From: JALHMQ01 sp964616395
GTDB lineage: Bacteria; Pseudomonadota; Gammaproteobacteria; Burkholderiales; Burkholderiaceae_F
Direction of reading: 5' to 3'
Length of the DNA: 26,000 bases
Assembly: GCA_964616395.1 (NCBI GenBank)
Contig: CAZTUT010000026.1
Location: forward strand, 1-26,000
Shown piece by piece: positions 1 to 7,518 of the stretch. The position numbers and the translations under genes are program-made. How positions within the stretch are numbered: position 1 is the first letter of the stretch; each line of letters begins with the position of its first letter. The notes beneath the pieces were generated by a model that ran no database searches, was not told where the DNA came from, and worked only from the letters and a program-made list of their open reading frames with translations.

Positions 1-29
1 ACCATATTTCCCGTCAACTTTATTGTCAA
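1..29 (-). promoter_or_regulatory. Probable sigma70 promoter reading leftward out of the window
   Basis: On the minus strand TTGACA (complement of 24-29) is followed after exactly 17 nt by TATGGT (complement of 1-6). This is a perfect -35 box, ideal spacing and a 4/6 -10 box in an AT-rich stretch. It lies just past the terminator at 87-118, so it should drive a minus-strand gene beyond base 1. It overlaps the GTTGAC repeats, which suggests regulation. The promoter is inferred from sequence match only. Confidence 0.5.
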
Positions 30-51
30 CAAAAGTGTCAACAATCTTGTT
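13..51. repeat. Three GTCAAC repeats at a 12-bp period plus an AACAA/TTGTT inverted repeat
   Basis: GTCAAC (GTTGAC on the minus strand) occurs at 13-18, 25-30 and 37-42, exactly 12 bp apart. It is followed by the inverted repeat AACAA-TC-TTGTT at 40-51. The repeats overlap the -35 region of the leftward promoter. This looks like an operator array for a regulator of the gene to the left, but no regulator can be named. Confidence 0.6.
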
Positions 52-58
52 GTTCAGT

Positions 59-73
59 GCAGCATCATGCTGC
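59..73. promoter_or_regulatory. Perfect 7-bp inverted repeat, possible operator
   Basis: GCAGCAT-C-ATGCTGC is a perfect inverted repeat with a one-base centre. It sits between the terminator of the BASS operon and the leftward promoter. The centre is too short for an RNA hairpin, so a protein-binding site is more likely. Function is unknown. Confidence 0.3.
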
Positions 74-86
74 GCCGCCGAATCGC

Positions 87-118
87 AAAACAAAAAGGGC
101 TCCCATGGGGGAGCCCTT
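87..118 (-). terminator. Rho-independent terminator of the fadD/BASS operon
   Basis: On the minus strand a perfect 10-bp stem (AAGGGCTCCC paired with GGGAGCCCTT, arms 95-104 and 109-118) with a 4-nt loop is followed by TTTTTGTTTT (complement of 87-96). This is a textbook intrinsic terminator, about 50 nt past the BASS transporter stop codon. Confidence 0.93.
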
Positions 119-171
119 CGAAGTTGAGACACCGCCCGGCATCACGCCCGAACGGTCGTCTGTAAGCGGAA

Positions 172-1089
172 TCAGGTAGCGGCGACAGCGGCGCTCGGCA
201 CCTTGGCCTGATCGCGCGACAGTTCCTCGCGCGTGGTGATTCGGCGGAACCACACGGTCACCGCGCTCGACGTCAGCACGATGAACAGCGAGTACAGAAC
301 CGGAATGAGCAGCACCTGTTGCTGCATGTCACCCTTGAACGTGAGCACCACGATCAACACGGCAAGCGGGCCGTTCTGGATGCCCGTCTCCAGTGCGATG
401 GTGCGCGAGCGACGCGCATCCTGACGGAGCAGACGGCTCAGGGCGAAGCCAAGCAACATGCCGACCAGTCCAAGACCGATCGCTGCGAAGTAGACCGGCC
501 ACGGTGTGGTGGCCAGCAGCATGTGGTTGCGCGGCACCCAGGTCACCACCAGGAACAGGATCACGAAGATACCCAAGGCGCCGCCGAGCAACTCGATCGT
601 TGCACCGACATTCGGATTCCATTTCCGCAAAATCATGCCAATGAGAGTCGGCACGATCAGCACCACCAGCACCTGCGCGACATTGCCAGCGGGGACGCTG
701 TACTCGCTGGGCAGACCCTTGAGTTGCGAATAGAACTCGAGCAGCGCCGGCACCATGGCAACGGCGACGAGCGTCGAACAGATCGTCATCATGATCGACA
801 ACGCCAGCGCCCCCTTGCTGAAGTACGTGAAGATGTTCGACGTCGTGCCTCCAGGCATGCAGCCCATCAGGATCAAGCCAATCGCGAGCGCAGGCGGCAG
901 ACCGAGCACAACGGCGAGCGCATAGCCGAGGAAAGGCATGATCCCGTACTGGCAAACCAGCCCGACCAGAATGCCCTGCGGCTTCCTGAACGCGATGCGG
1001 AAGTCCTTGAAGGTGAGCGACGCGCCCATGCCCAGCATGATGACCATCATCATGATGCCGAGCAGCTTGGTTTCGAATTCGGTAAGCAT
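172..1089 (-). CDS. Bile acid:sodium symporter (BASS) family transporter
   Basis: A 305-residue, very hydrophobic inner-membrane protein of the BASS/SBF family, which normally couples Na+ to uptake of organic anions such as bile acids, pantothenate or short keto/hydroxy acids. Family landmarks are visible: GCMPGGTTSN at residues 76-85, a crossover-region motif, and ETGIQNGPLA from residue 234. I count roughly nine to ten membrane segments, and the length is normal. The ATG start has GAGGAG 9 nt upstream and lies 22 nt after the acyl-CoA synthetase stop, so the two are probably one operon ending at the terminator at 87-118. The neighbour suggests a carboxylate substrate later activated to a CoA thioester. 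That is inference; bacterial BASS substrates vary and cannot be read from sequence. Confidence 0.9.
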   Translation of the reverse strand: MLTEFETKLLGIMMMVIMLGMGASLTFKDFRIAFRKPQGILVGLVCQYGIMPFLGYALAVVLGLPPALAIGLILMGCMPGGTTSNIFTYFSKGALALSIMMTICSTLVAVAMVPALLEFYSQLKGLPSEYSVPAGNVAQVLVVLIVPTLIGMILRKWNPNVGATIELLGGALGIFVILFLVVTWVPRNHMLLATTPWPVYFAAIGLGLVGMLLGFALSRLLRQDARRSRTIALETGIQNGPLAVLIVVLTFKGDMQQQVLLIPVLYSLFIVLTSSAVTVWFRRITTREELSRDQAKVPSAAVAAT

Positions 1090-1111
1090 CTGACAGTTCT
1101 CCTCGCGCCGC

Positions 1112-2851
1112 TCAGGCGGACTTCTGCTTCTGGTATTCGGCCTTCAGATCCTTGCGCAGGATCTTGCCGATCGGCGTCTTGGGAAGTTCCTTGCGGAACT
1201 CGACGCTGCGCGGGATCTTGTAGTCGGTCAGGAACTGCTTGCAGTGTGCCCGCACCTGCTCCTCGGTCAGACCCTCACGCTGAGGGACCACATAGGCCCG
1301 TACCGACTCGCCGCTACGGCTGTCCGGCACACCGATGACCGCGACTTCAAGCACTGCATCGTGCTGGGCAATCACGTCTTCCACTTCATTCGGGTACACA
1401 TTGAAGCCAGACACCAGGATCATGTCCTTCTTGCGATCAACGATGCGGAAGAAGCCATCGGCGTCCATGGTCGCGATGTCGCCGGTGTAGAGCCACCCGT
1501 CCTTAAGGGTGCGCGCGGTCTCGTCGGGACGCTGCCAGTAGCCGGCCATCACCTGCGGGCCTCGCACGATCAGTTCGCCAGGCTCGCCAGCCTTAACCGG
1601 GTTGCCGGCGTCATCGACCAGGCGCACCTCCGTGCCCGGCACGGGAATGCCGATGGAATCGGGCTTCTGCACGCCTTCAATCGGGTTGAAGCAAACCACC
1701 GGCGACGACTCGGTGAGACCGTAGCCCTCGGCGATCCGGGTTCCGGTCATCTTTTGCCAACGTGCAGCCACCGCGCTCTGAAGCGCCGCGCCACCCGCGA
1801 CAGCGGCCTTCAGTTTGGCCGGCGGAAACGCAGCGAACCATTCTTCGTTCATCAGCGCATTGAAGAGCGTGTTGACGCCACTGACCCAGGTAATCGGGTA
1901 GTTATCGAAGGCGCGCTGCAGGTTCTGGATCGGCCGTGGGCTTGGCACGAGAATGTTGCGTGCGCCGACGGTGTAGAAGCTCAGAAGATTGAATGTGAAC
2001 GCGAAGATGTGATAAAGCGGCAGCGCAGTCAGGACAACTTCCTTGCCCTCCTCGATGTGGCTGCGCCCCATCGCGAAGGCCTGGGTCAGGTTGTTCAGCA
2101 GGTTGCCATGTGTGAGCATCGCGCCCTTGCTGACCCCGGTGGTGCCGCCCGTGTATTGCAACGCGGCGATCGAATCGAGGCCGATGCCGCGGGTATAGGA
2201 GGCCACATCGACGCTGTCGCGCTGGCGCACCATCGCACCCTCGGCCAGGACCCAGTTGAGGCGAACGTGCTCGACCTTGATCGGGGGGAGCACCTGGTTC
2301 CAGACCTTCATCACCCCGCGGATCACTGCGCGCGGAATCGCCGAAAAGAACTGGGGTACCTCAGCAACGATGACCTTGCGGATCCGCGTCGATGCCAGGA
2401 TCTGTTCGAGTTTGTCGGCAAACATGTCGACGATCACCAGCGCCTCGGCACCGCTGTCGTTGAACTGGTGAGCCATCTCGGCAGCCGTGTACAGCGGATT
2501 GGTGTTCACCAGAACGCAGCCTGCCTTCAGGATGCCGAATGCGCACACCGGATAAGCGAGGCAATTGGGCGTCTGAAGCGCGACTCGGGCACCCTGCGGC
2601 AGTCCGAGCACGTTTCGAAGATAGACCGCAAAGGCATCGGCATAAGCATCGACCTGCGCATAGGTCAGCGAACCGTGCATGCCGTTGGGCATGCAGGTCG
2701 TGAACGCAATCTTCGGTCCGTGGCGGCCAGCGGCGTCGGCGAGAAGCGCGCCCAGATGAGGAAACTGAGGCGGCGCAAGTTCGGCGGCGACACTCTTGCC
2801 GTAGTGCTTGACCCAGGGCTTGAGGTCGTAGGCAGAAGCAGGCTGGTTCAA
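1112..2851 (-). CDS. fadD: Long-chain fatty acid--CoA ligase (FadD-like), TTG start
   Basis: An adenylate-forming enzyme that activates a fatty or other carboxylic acid with ATP and CoA. From the TTG start it has 579 residues. Visible motifs are the P-loop YTGGTTGVSKG (233-243), YGLTESSP (377-384), GWLYTGD (452-458), the hinge DRKKDM (472-477) and the C-terminal catalytic lysine in PIGKILRK (K563). The frame extends to an ATG at 2896, but the TTG at 2851 has GGAGG 8 nt upstream, and the protein then begins NQPASAYDLKPW, as FadD proteins of Burkholderiales typically do. All catalytic elements are intact. It is cotranscribed with the downstream BASS transporter. Chain-length preference is not readable; long-chain is by overall resemblance. 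Confidence 0.92.
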   Translation of the reverse strand: MNQPASAYDLKPWVKHYGKSVAAELAPPQFPHLGALLADAAGRHGPKIAFTTCMPNGMHGSLTYAQVDAYADAFAVYLRNVLGLPQGARVALQTPNCLAYPVCAFGILKAGCVLVNTNPLYTAAEMAHQFNDSGAEALVIVDMFADKLEQILASTRIRKVIVAEVPQFFSAIPRAVIRGVMKVWNQVLPPIKVEHVRLNWVLAEGAMVRQRDSVDVASYTRGIGLDSIAALQYTGGTTGVSKGAMLTHGNLLNNLTQAFAMGRSHIEEGKEVVLTALPLYHIFAFTFNLLSFYTVGARNILVPSPRPIQNLQRAFDNYPITWVSGVNTLFNALMNEEWFAAFPPAKLKAAVAGGAALQSAVAARWQKMTGTRIAEGYGLTESSPVVCFNPIEGVQKPDSIGIPVPGTEVRLVDDAGNPVKAGEPGELIVRGPQVMAGYWQRPDETARTLKDGWLYTGDIATMDADGFFRIVDRKKDMILVSGFNVYPNEVEDVIAQHDAVLEVAVIGVPDSRSGESVRAYVVPQREGLTEEQVRAHCKQFLTDYKIPRSVEFRKELPKTPIGKILRKDLKAEYQKQKSA

Positions 2852-2859
2852 AGGATGAT

Positions 2860-2864
2860 CCTCC
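2860..2864 (-). promoter_or_regulatory. Shine-Dalgarno GGAGG that fixes the TTG start of fadD
   Basis: GGAGG on the minus strand lies 8 nt before TTG at 2851. The upstream in-frame ATG at 2896 has no comparable site, so TTG is the preferred start. Confidence 0.7.
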
Positions 2865-2892
2865 ACGGAAATCCGACGCGCTCGAGAAAGGC

Positions 2893-2910
2893 GCACGCCT
2901 TACGGCGCGC
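2893..2910 (-). terminator. Weak stem-loop between the dehydrogenase and fadD
   Basis: On the minus strand GCGCGCC-GTAA-GGCGTGC forms a 7-bp stem with one G-U pair and a GNRA-type loop, followed after GCC by TTTCTC. It lies between the stop at 2980 and the fadD start. It may be a weak terminator or attenuator separating the two transcription units. The T-tract is poor, so confidence is low. Confidence 0.3.
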
Positions 2911-2979
2911 TCGCCACCAACCGTCGCGCTCTGTGAAAACCCGGATTGTCGAAGCGCCCAAGGGCCGCAGTAAGGCGGG

Positions 2980-3945
2980 CTAACCCTGAGCAGGCGCGTA
3001 GCGGGGCGCGAGCCCCTGCAGGACCCGCGCCGCATCCTCGAGCGCCCAGGCGCTCTCGCGGTGAATCGACTCGGTGGTGAACGCCGCAACATGCGGCGTA
3101 CACAGCACACGTGGGTGGCCGACCAGCGAATGACCGACCGGCGGCGGCTCGACGGCAAACACATCCAGAGCTGCGCCCGCGAGCAGGCCGGCATCCAGCG
3201 CCGCGAGCAACGCCTGTTCGTCGACCAGCCCCCCACGCGCGGTGTTGATCAGCCACGCGCCCGACTTCATCCGTGCGAGCGCCTTTCCATCGATCAGGCG
3301 AGCGGTTGCCGCATTGAGTTCGCAATGCAGGGACACGATGTCGCTGCGCGCCAGTAATTCCTCGAATTCGACGCCGGCGGCGCCCAGCGCCTCGGCGCAC
3401 TGATCATCGAGGTTTGGATCACAGACGAGTACCTGCTGTCCAAATGCACGGCACCGAGCAGCCACCTCGCGTCCGACCGCGCCAAAGCCGATCAGGCCAA
3501 CGGTCGTCCCTGCCAGTTCGCGTCCGAGCAAGCCGAAGTCGCGCCAACCGCCGTGCGTGAGGCGATTGCGAAGAGCAGGCAGGTCGCGTGCCAGTGAAAG
3601 CATCAGCGCCATCGTCATTTCCGCCACGCTGACGGCGTTGGCGCCTGGCGTCCACAACACGCGGACACCGCGACGCTGCGCGGCCTCGATGTCGACGTTC
3701 GAACTCGGGCGCGACCCACCCTTGGCGATCACCTTGAGCTGCGGCAAAGCCGCCAGCACGCGCGCGCTGATGCGATCCCGGGAATAGATCGCCAGCGCGT
3801 CGGCCTGCCCGGCCAGCGCGATCAGCTCGTCTTCGCCATACGCGGCGCCGCTGCGGCCGACGCGCACGTCGAAGCGTTCGTCAAGCAGCGCGAGCGCCGA
3901 GGCCGGGAACGGCTCGGGTACGACGATCTGCCAGCATTCAGCCAT
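2980..3945 (-). CDS. D-isomer-specific 2-hydroxyacid dehydrogenase
   Basis: A 321-residue NAD(P)-dependent oxidoreductase of the D-2-hydroxyacid dehydrogenase family (phosphoglycerate, glyoxylate and hydroxypyruvate reductases). The Rossmann motif GFGAVG is at 153-158, with Asp176 after the next strand, which favours NAD(H). The catalytic triad is intact: Arg237 in NTARGG, Glu266 in AVEPP and His285 in TPHVAA. There is no C-terminal ACT domain, so it is not a full-length regulated SerA. Its ATG overlaps the 3' end of the DapA-like gene by 8 nt, so the pair is translationally coupled and probably acts in one pathway, for example reducing or oxidising the 2-oxo/2-hydroxy acid made or used by the lyase. 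The specific substrate is unknown. Confidence 0.9.
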   Translation of the reverse strand: MAECWQIVVPEPFPASALALLDERFDVRVGRSGAAYGEDELIALAGQADALAIYSRDRISARVLAALPQLKVIAKGGSRPSSNVDIEAAQRRGVRVLWTPGANAVSVAEMTMALMLSLARDLPALRNRLTHGGWRDFGLLGRELAGTTVGLIGFGAVGREVAARCRAFGQQVLVCDPNLDDQCAEALGAAGVEFEELLARSDIVSLHCELNAATARLIDGKALARMKSGAWLINTARGGLVDEQALLAALDAGLLAGAALDVFAVEPPPVGHSLVGHPRVLCTPHVAAFTTESIHRESAWALEDAARVLQGLAPRYAPAQG

Positions 3946-4852
3946 TCACGCCCTGCCGCGCATCCCGCTCCGCTGCCAGCAGCGGCGGCAGCAGTTCGTA
4001 CAACAGCGCCGACGTCTGTGCGGAAGGGGCATAGATCGGCGCCCGCGTCGGACCGGCGGAACGACCCGCCATCTTCAGCGCCAGCTTGAGCGGGCCCGGG
4101 TTGGGCTCGCCGTAGATCACCCGGCATAGCGGCAGGATGTCGAGCTGGATGCGCCGGGCGGTCGCCAGATCGCCGGCCCGACACGCGGTAGCCAGCGCCT
4201 GCAGAAGACCCGGGATCAGGCAGCCGAGCGACAGCACGGCGCCGTGCCCGCCGAGCGCGAAAGTCGGCAGTACGAACTCGTCGAACCCCTGCAGCACGCG
4301 GAACCCAGCGCGGGCGCGCCGCAGCAACTCGCCAGCGATCACCAGATCGCCCGATGTCTCCTTGATCGCAACGAACCGCGGCACCGCGTCGAGCAGCATG
4401 AGGATCGTGTCAGCGTCGAGCCGCACGCCGCTGCGGGTCGGCCCGTGGAACAACACCATCGGCATGTCAACCGCCTCGGCGATCGCTTCGAAGTGCTGCC
4501 GAATGTGCGGCGGCTTGGCCACCACGAAGTACGGCGGGATCACCATGATGGCGTCGGCACCGGCGCGACGCGCATGGCGGCCACATTCGATGATGTCGGC
4601 CTGACGCCCGAGCAGCGTGCCGATCACGACCGGCACGCGACCCGCCGCTTCATCGACCACGACGTCGATCACCCGCTTGTGCTCGTCCACCGTCAGCGAC
4701 AGCGGCTCGCCGGTGCCGCCGAGCGGGCACAGGCCTTCCGCGCCGCTGTCGATCTGGTGACGGACCGCAGCACGCAGACCTGCCTCGTCGAGCGCGCCGT
4801 CGTCGGTAAAGCTCGTCACCATCGCGGTAATCATGCCCTCGATTGTTTTCAT
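3938..4852 (-). CDS. DapA/NanA-superfamily Schiff-base lyase with altered catalytic relay
   Basis: A 304-residue TIM-barrel protein of the dihydrodipicolinate synthase / N-acetylneuraminate lyase superfamily, which forms a Schiff base between lysine and a 2-oxo acid. The Schiff-base lysine is present (K164 in VAIKETSGD), as is the substrate-carboxylate Arg140 in PTRSG. The usual GTTGE motif is GGTGE (45-49), and the proton-relay residues of E. coli DapA (Thr44, Tyr107, Tyr133) align with Gly46, Phe109 and Phe135. It is therefore unlikely to be lysine-biosynthetic DapA. GGTGE resembles 5-dehydro-4-deoxyglucarate dehydratases. The frame opens at 4897, but ATG 4852 has GAGAGAG just upstream and gives a normal N terminus. 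It overlaps the hydroxyacid dehydrogenase and is divergent from the racemase-like gene. Family is sure; reaction is not. Confidence 0.88.
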   Translation of the reverse strand: MKTIEGMITAMVTSFTDDGALDEAGLRAAVRHQIDSGAEGLCPLGGTGEPLSLTVDEHKRVIDVVVDEAAGRVPVVIGTLLGRQADIIECGRHARRAGADAIMVIPPYFVVAKPPHIRQHFEAIAEAVDMPMVLFHGPTRSGVRLDADTILMLLDAVPRFVAIKETSGDLVIAGELLRRARAGFRVLQGFDEFVLPTFALGGHGAVLSLGCLIPGLLQALATACRAGDLATARRIQLDILPLCRVIYGEPNPGPLKLALKMAGRSAGPTRAPIYAPSAQTSALLYELLPPLLAAERDARQGVNG

Positions 4853-4959
4853 CGCTCTCTCTCGGTTTGTGAAACTTGCGACCGACAGCGGCCGCATGTG
4901 CCGTGCATACTCAACGCCAACGCAACCGATGCCGCGCGGCCCGTGCGCGGAACCTCAAG

Positions 4960-6078
4960 ATGGCACCTTTGCCGCCCACCGCTCGCCCCGCCTGGTCCGA
5001 AATCGATCTCGATGCGCTCGCGCACAACGTGCGCACCATCCGCAAACTGCTGCGACCGACAGACCGCTTCTACGCGGTGTGCAAGAACAACGCCTACGGC
5101 TGCGGCACGCGCGAGACGGCGCGCACGATGCTGACGGCCGGCGCCGACGCCTTTGCTGTCTCCGATCCCGAAGACGCCGAGCGCATCCGCGCAGCCGGCA
5201 TCGACGCGCCGATCCTGCTCTATGCGAGCACCTGCCCGGATGCAGCACGGGCCGTGGCCGACCTGGACCTGATCGTCACCGTCCACGATGTCGACAGCCT
5301 GGAGGCGATGGCCAGCGTCGGGCGTCGCGTCAAGGTCCATGTCGAGATCGACTGCGGCTACGGCCGGCTCGGCTTCGTTCCTAATGAATGGCCACGTGTC
5401 TTCGCCACGCTGCGCCGCGCGCCCAGCGTCGACGTGGTCGGCATCTACACGCACCTGAGCGCGGTCGAATCGGCGCCCGCCGTCGCGCAGCAACACCGTC
5501 TGTTCGAGCGTGCCGCCGCGGAAGCGCGAGGGGCTGGCTTTGGCGACATCGAGCTGATGGCCGCCAGCAGCCGGGTGATGCTCGGCTATCCGGAACTGAA
5601 CCTGAACGCCGTCAATCCCGGACGCATGCTGTACGGAATGATCGAGGACCCGTGGCAAGGACGCGCCGATCTGCGGCCGGTGATCCGTGCAATCAAGTCG
5701 CGTGTCCTTCAGGTCAAGACCATCCCCGCCGACTTCGACTTTGCCGACGAGCGGCACCGCGCGGCACCCGGCGCGCTGCGCACCGCGGTCATCGCGTTCG
5801 GCTTCAAGGATGGCCTCCCACGCGAACCCGCCGGCGGCGCCGTTCTGGTGCGCGGCCAGCGCGCCCGCATCATCGGCCCGCGTGCGACCGAGCACACGAT
5901 CATCGACGTCACCGACATCCCGGACGTGCGCGCGGGCGACGAGGTGGTGATCGTGGGTACGCAGGGCGATGCCTGCATCAGCGCTCACGAAGCGGTGTCC
6001 ATGTACCGGATGGCGATGATCGAGCTGCTGGCGCGCATGACGCTCAACACGGTGCGCGTGTATTCGGGCGGCGCCTGA
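4960..6078 (+). CDS. Alanine-racemase-fold PLP protein lacking key racemase residues
   Basis: A 372-residue fold-type III PLP protein, normal length for alanine racemase. The N-terminal barrel carries the PLP lysine (K42 in AVCKNNAYG), and Arg136, His165 and the NPGRMLYG segment follow family order, with a C-terminal beta domain. Compared by eye with Geobacillus stearothermophilus Alr, the second catalytic base Tyr265 is Phe282 (GFKDGLPR), Arg219 that contacts the pyridine N is Asn219, carbamylated Lys129 is Glu129, Met312-Asp313 is Thr310-Glu311, and Tyr354 is Ile354. A normal two-base L/D-alanine racemase is therefore unlikely; a racemase with other specificity, a lyase or an aldolase is possible. 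The start is the ATG with a weak GGAA upstream. It diverges from the DapA-like gene by 107 bp, and its stop is one base from the convergent ATPase stop. Confidence 0.85.
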   Translation: MAPLPPTARPAWSEIDLDALAHNVRTIRKLLRPTDRFYAVCKNNAYGCGTRETARTMLTAGADAFAVSDPEDAERIRAAGIDAPILLYASTCPDAARAVADLDLIVTVHDVDSLEAMASVGRRVKVHVEIDCGYGRLGFVPNEWPRVFATLRRAPSVDVVGIYTHLSAVESAPAVAQQHRLFERAAAEARGAGFGDIELMAASSRVMLGYPELNLNAVNPGRMLYGMIEDPWQGRADLRPVIRAIKSRVLQVKTIPADFDFADERHRAAPGALRTAVIAFGFKDGLPREPAGGAVLVRGQRARIIGPRATEHTIIDVTDIPDVRAGDEVVIVGTQGDACISAHEAVSMYRMAMIELLARMTLNTVRVYSGGA

Positions 6079-6079
6079 G

Positions 6080-6859
6080 CTACAGGTAGTTGGCTGCCGA
6101 AAAGCGGCGCAGGAATGTCTTGAGCCGCTCGCTGTCGGGGTGATCGAGGACGTCCTTGGGCGCGCCCTGCTGCAGGATCCGGCCCTGATCGAAGAACATC
6201 AGCTTGTCGCCAACATCGCGTGCGAAGTGCATCTCATGCGTGACCAGGATCATCGTCATGCCTTCATTGGCAAGATCACGGATCACGCGCAGCACCTCGC
6301 CCACCAGCTCCGGATCGAGGGCCGAAGTCACCTCGTCGAACAGCATGACCTTCGGCTGCATGGCCAGCGCACGCGCGATCGCCACGCGCTGCTGCTGGCC
6401 GCCCGACAGGTTGGCAGGCAACTCGTCGAGCTTGGCCGACAGCCCCACCTTGGCCAGCAGCGCCTCGGCAATGTCGCGCGCCTCCTTGCGCGCCATGCCC
6501 TTGGCCCGGACCGGCCCGGTCATCACGTTCTCCACCACGGTCTTGTGCGGGAACAGGTTGAAGCTCTGGAACACCATGCCGACTTCCTGCCGATGCCGCG
6601 CGATCGTGGCCTCGCTCTGCGCGACGCGGCCGCCGTCGGGGCGCGTGTCGTAGCCGACCGACTGCCCGTCGACGCGGATCGTGCCGCCCTGAAAGTCTTC
6701 GAGAAAGTTGATGCAGCGCAGGATCGTGGACTTGCCCGATCCGCTGGCGCCGATGATGACGGCCGCCTCGCCCTGGGCAACCTCGAAGGACACACCCTTG
6801 AGCACCTCAAGCGCCCCGAAGCTCTTGACCACGTTGCTGACTTCGATCATGGCGGACAT
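6080..6859 (-). CDS. Polar amino acid ABC transporter, ATP-binding subunit (GlnQ-like)
   Basis: A 259-residue ATPase that powers import of an amino-acid-type solute at the inner membrane. All ABC motifs are intact: Walker A GASGSGKST (37-45), Q-loop Gln98 in FQSFNLFPH, signature LSGGQQQR (151-158), Walker B VMLFDE (171-176) and the switch His208 in VTHEM. Resemblance to GlnQ/HisP/ArtP is high. The ATG at 6859 has GAGG 6 nt upstream; a second ATG at 6850 is possible. It starts 8 nt past the permease stop and is the last gene of the importer operon. Its stop is separated by a single base from the stop of the convergent racemase-like gene, leaving no room for a separate terminator. Confidence 0.95.
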   Translation of the reverse strand: MSAMIEVSNVVKSFGALEVLKGVSFEVAQGEAAVIIGASGSGKSTILRCINFLEDFQGGTIRVDGQSVGYDTRPDGGRVAQSEATIARHRQEVGMVFQSFNLFPHKTVVENVMTGPVRAKGMARKEARDIAEALLAKVGLSAKLDELPANLSGGQQQRVAIARALAMQPKVMLFDEVTSALDPELVGEVLRVIRDLANEGMTMILVTHEMHFARDVGDKLMFFDQGRILQQGAPKDVLDHPDSERLKTFLRRFSAANYL

Positions 6860-6867
6860 CGCGGGCC

Positions 6868-7518
6868 TCAGTGAACCACCGCGGCACGCTTCTCGATATG
6901 CCGAGACAGCAGCGACAGCGGATAGCAGATGACGAAATAGAAGATCATGACGGCGCCGAAGATCTCGAAGGTCGCGAGCGTGCGCTCGACCGTTTCCTTG
7001 GCCGCGTAGGTGAGTTCCCATCCACCGACGATGGCTGAGTAGGCGGTGCTCTTGACCATCACGATCGAGGTGTTCAGCCAGGGCGGAATCGACGCCTTCA
7101 TCGCCTGCGGGAACAGGATGTCGAACACGATCCAGCTTCGGCTCAGGCCGAGGCTCTTGGCGGCCTCGGTCTGGCCGCGCGGCACCGACTGCAGGCAGCC
7201 GCGCATCACGTCGGTGTAAAACGCCGCTGCGTAGATGGTGAGCGCAACCGTCACCGCCGCGTAGGCCGATACGCGATAGCCGAGGGCCGGGAACGCGTAG
7301 TAGGTGATGAACATCAGCACCAGCACCGGGATGCCGCGAATCAGGAACACGTAGCCGTCGATCAGCCAGCGCAGAAGCGCAAAGCGCGACACCGCGGCGA
7401 AGCCAAGCGCCATGCCGACGAGCGACCCGACCATGATCGCGACCGCTGCCATCCACACGGTCTGCACCGCGCCCTTGGCCAGGTACGGCAGGCTCTGAAT
7501 CAGGACGTCGAGCTGCAT
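6868..7518 (-). CDS. Amino acid ABC transporter permease (HisMQ/GlnP type), second of pair
   Basis: A 216-residue inner-membrane permease of the His/Glu/Gln/Arg/opine family. It has about five membrane helices and the EAA loop that contacts the ATPase (TEAAKSLGLSRSWIVFDILF, near residues 135-155). Its ATG overlaps the stop codon of the preceding permease by one base (TGATG), so translation is coupled. Together the two permeases form the heterodimeric channel. Substrate is not readable beyond polar amino acid or related compound. Confidence 0.93.
   Translation of the reverse strand: MQLDVLIQSLPYLAKGAVQTVWMAAVAIMVGSLVGMALGFAAVSRFALLRWLIDGYVFLIRGIPVLVLMFITYYAFPALGYRVSAYAAVTVALTIYAAAFYTDVMRGCLQSVPRGQTEAAKSLGLSRSWIVFDILFPQAMKASIPPWLNTSIVMVKSTAYSAIVGGWELTYAAKETVERTLATFEIFGAVMIFYFVICYPLSLLSRHIEKRAAVVH

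Noticed and set aside
1244..2983. Long open frame (579 codons) opposite fadD
   Set aside because: Rich in Arg/His/Asp with no domain pattern; the opposite strand has intact FadD motifs. It is a GC-driven shadow.
3938..4852. Calling this gene dapA of lysine biosynthesis
   Set aside because: Catalytic relay residues are replaced and the neighbours are catabolic, so the gene symbol was withheld.
4849..5988. 379-codon minus-strand frame opposite the racemase-like gene, reaching to the dapA-like start
   Set aside because: Asp/His/Gly/Arg shadow; no motifs.
4960..6078. Calling this gene alr/dadX
   Set aside because: Second catalytic base and several other hallmark residues differ; no dadA or cell-wall gene nearby.
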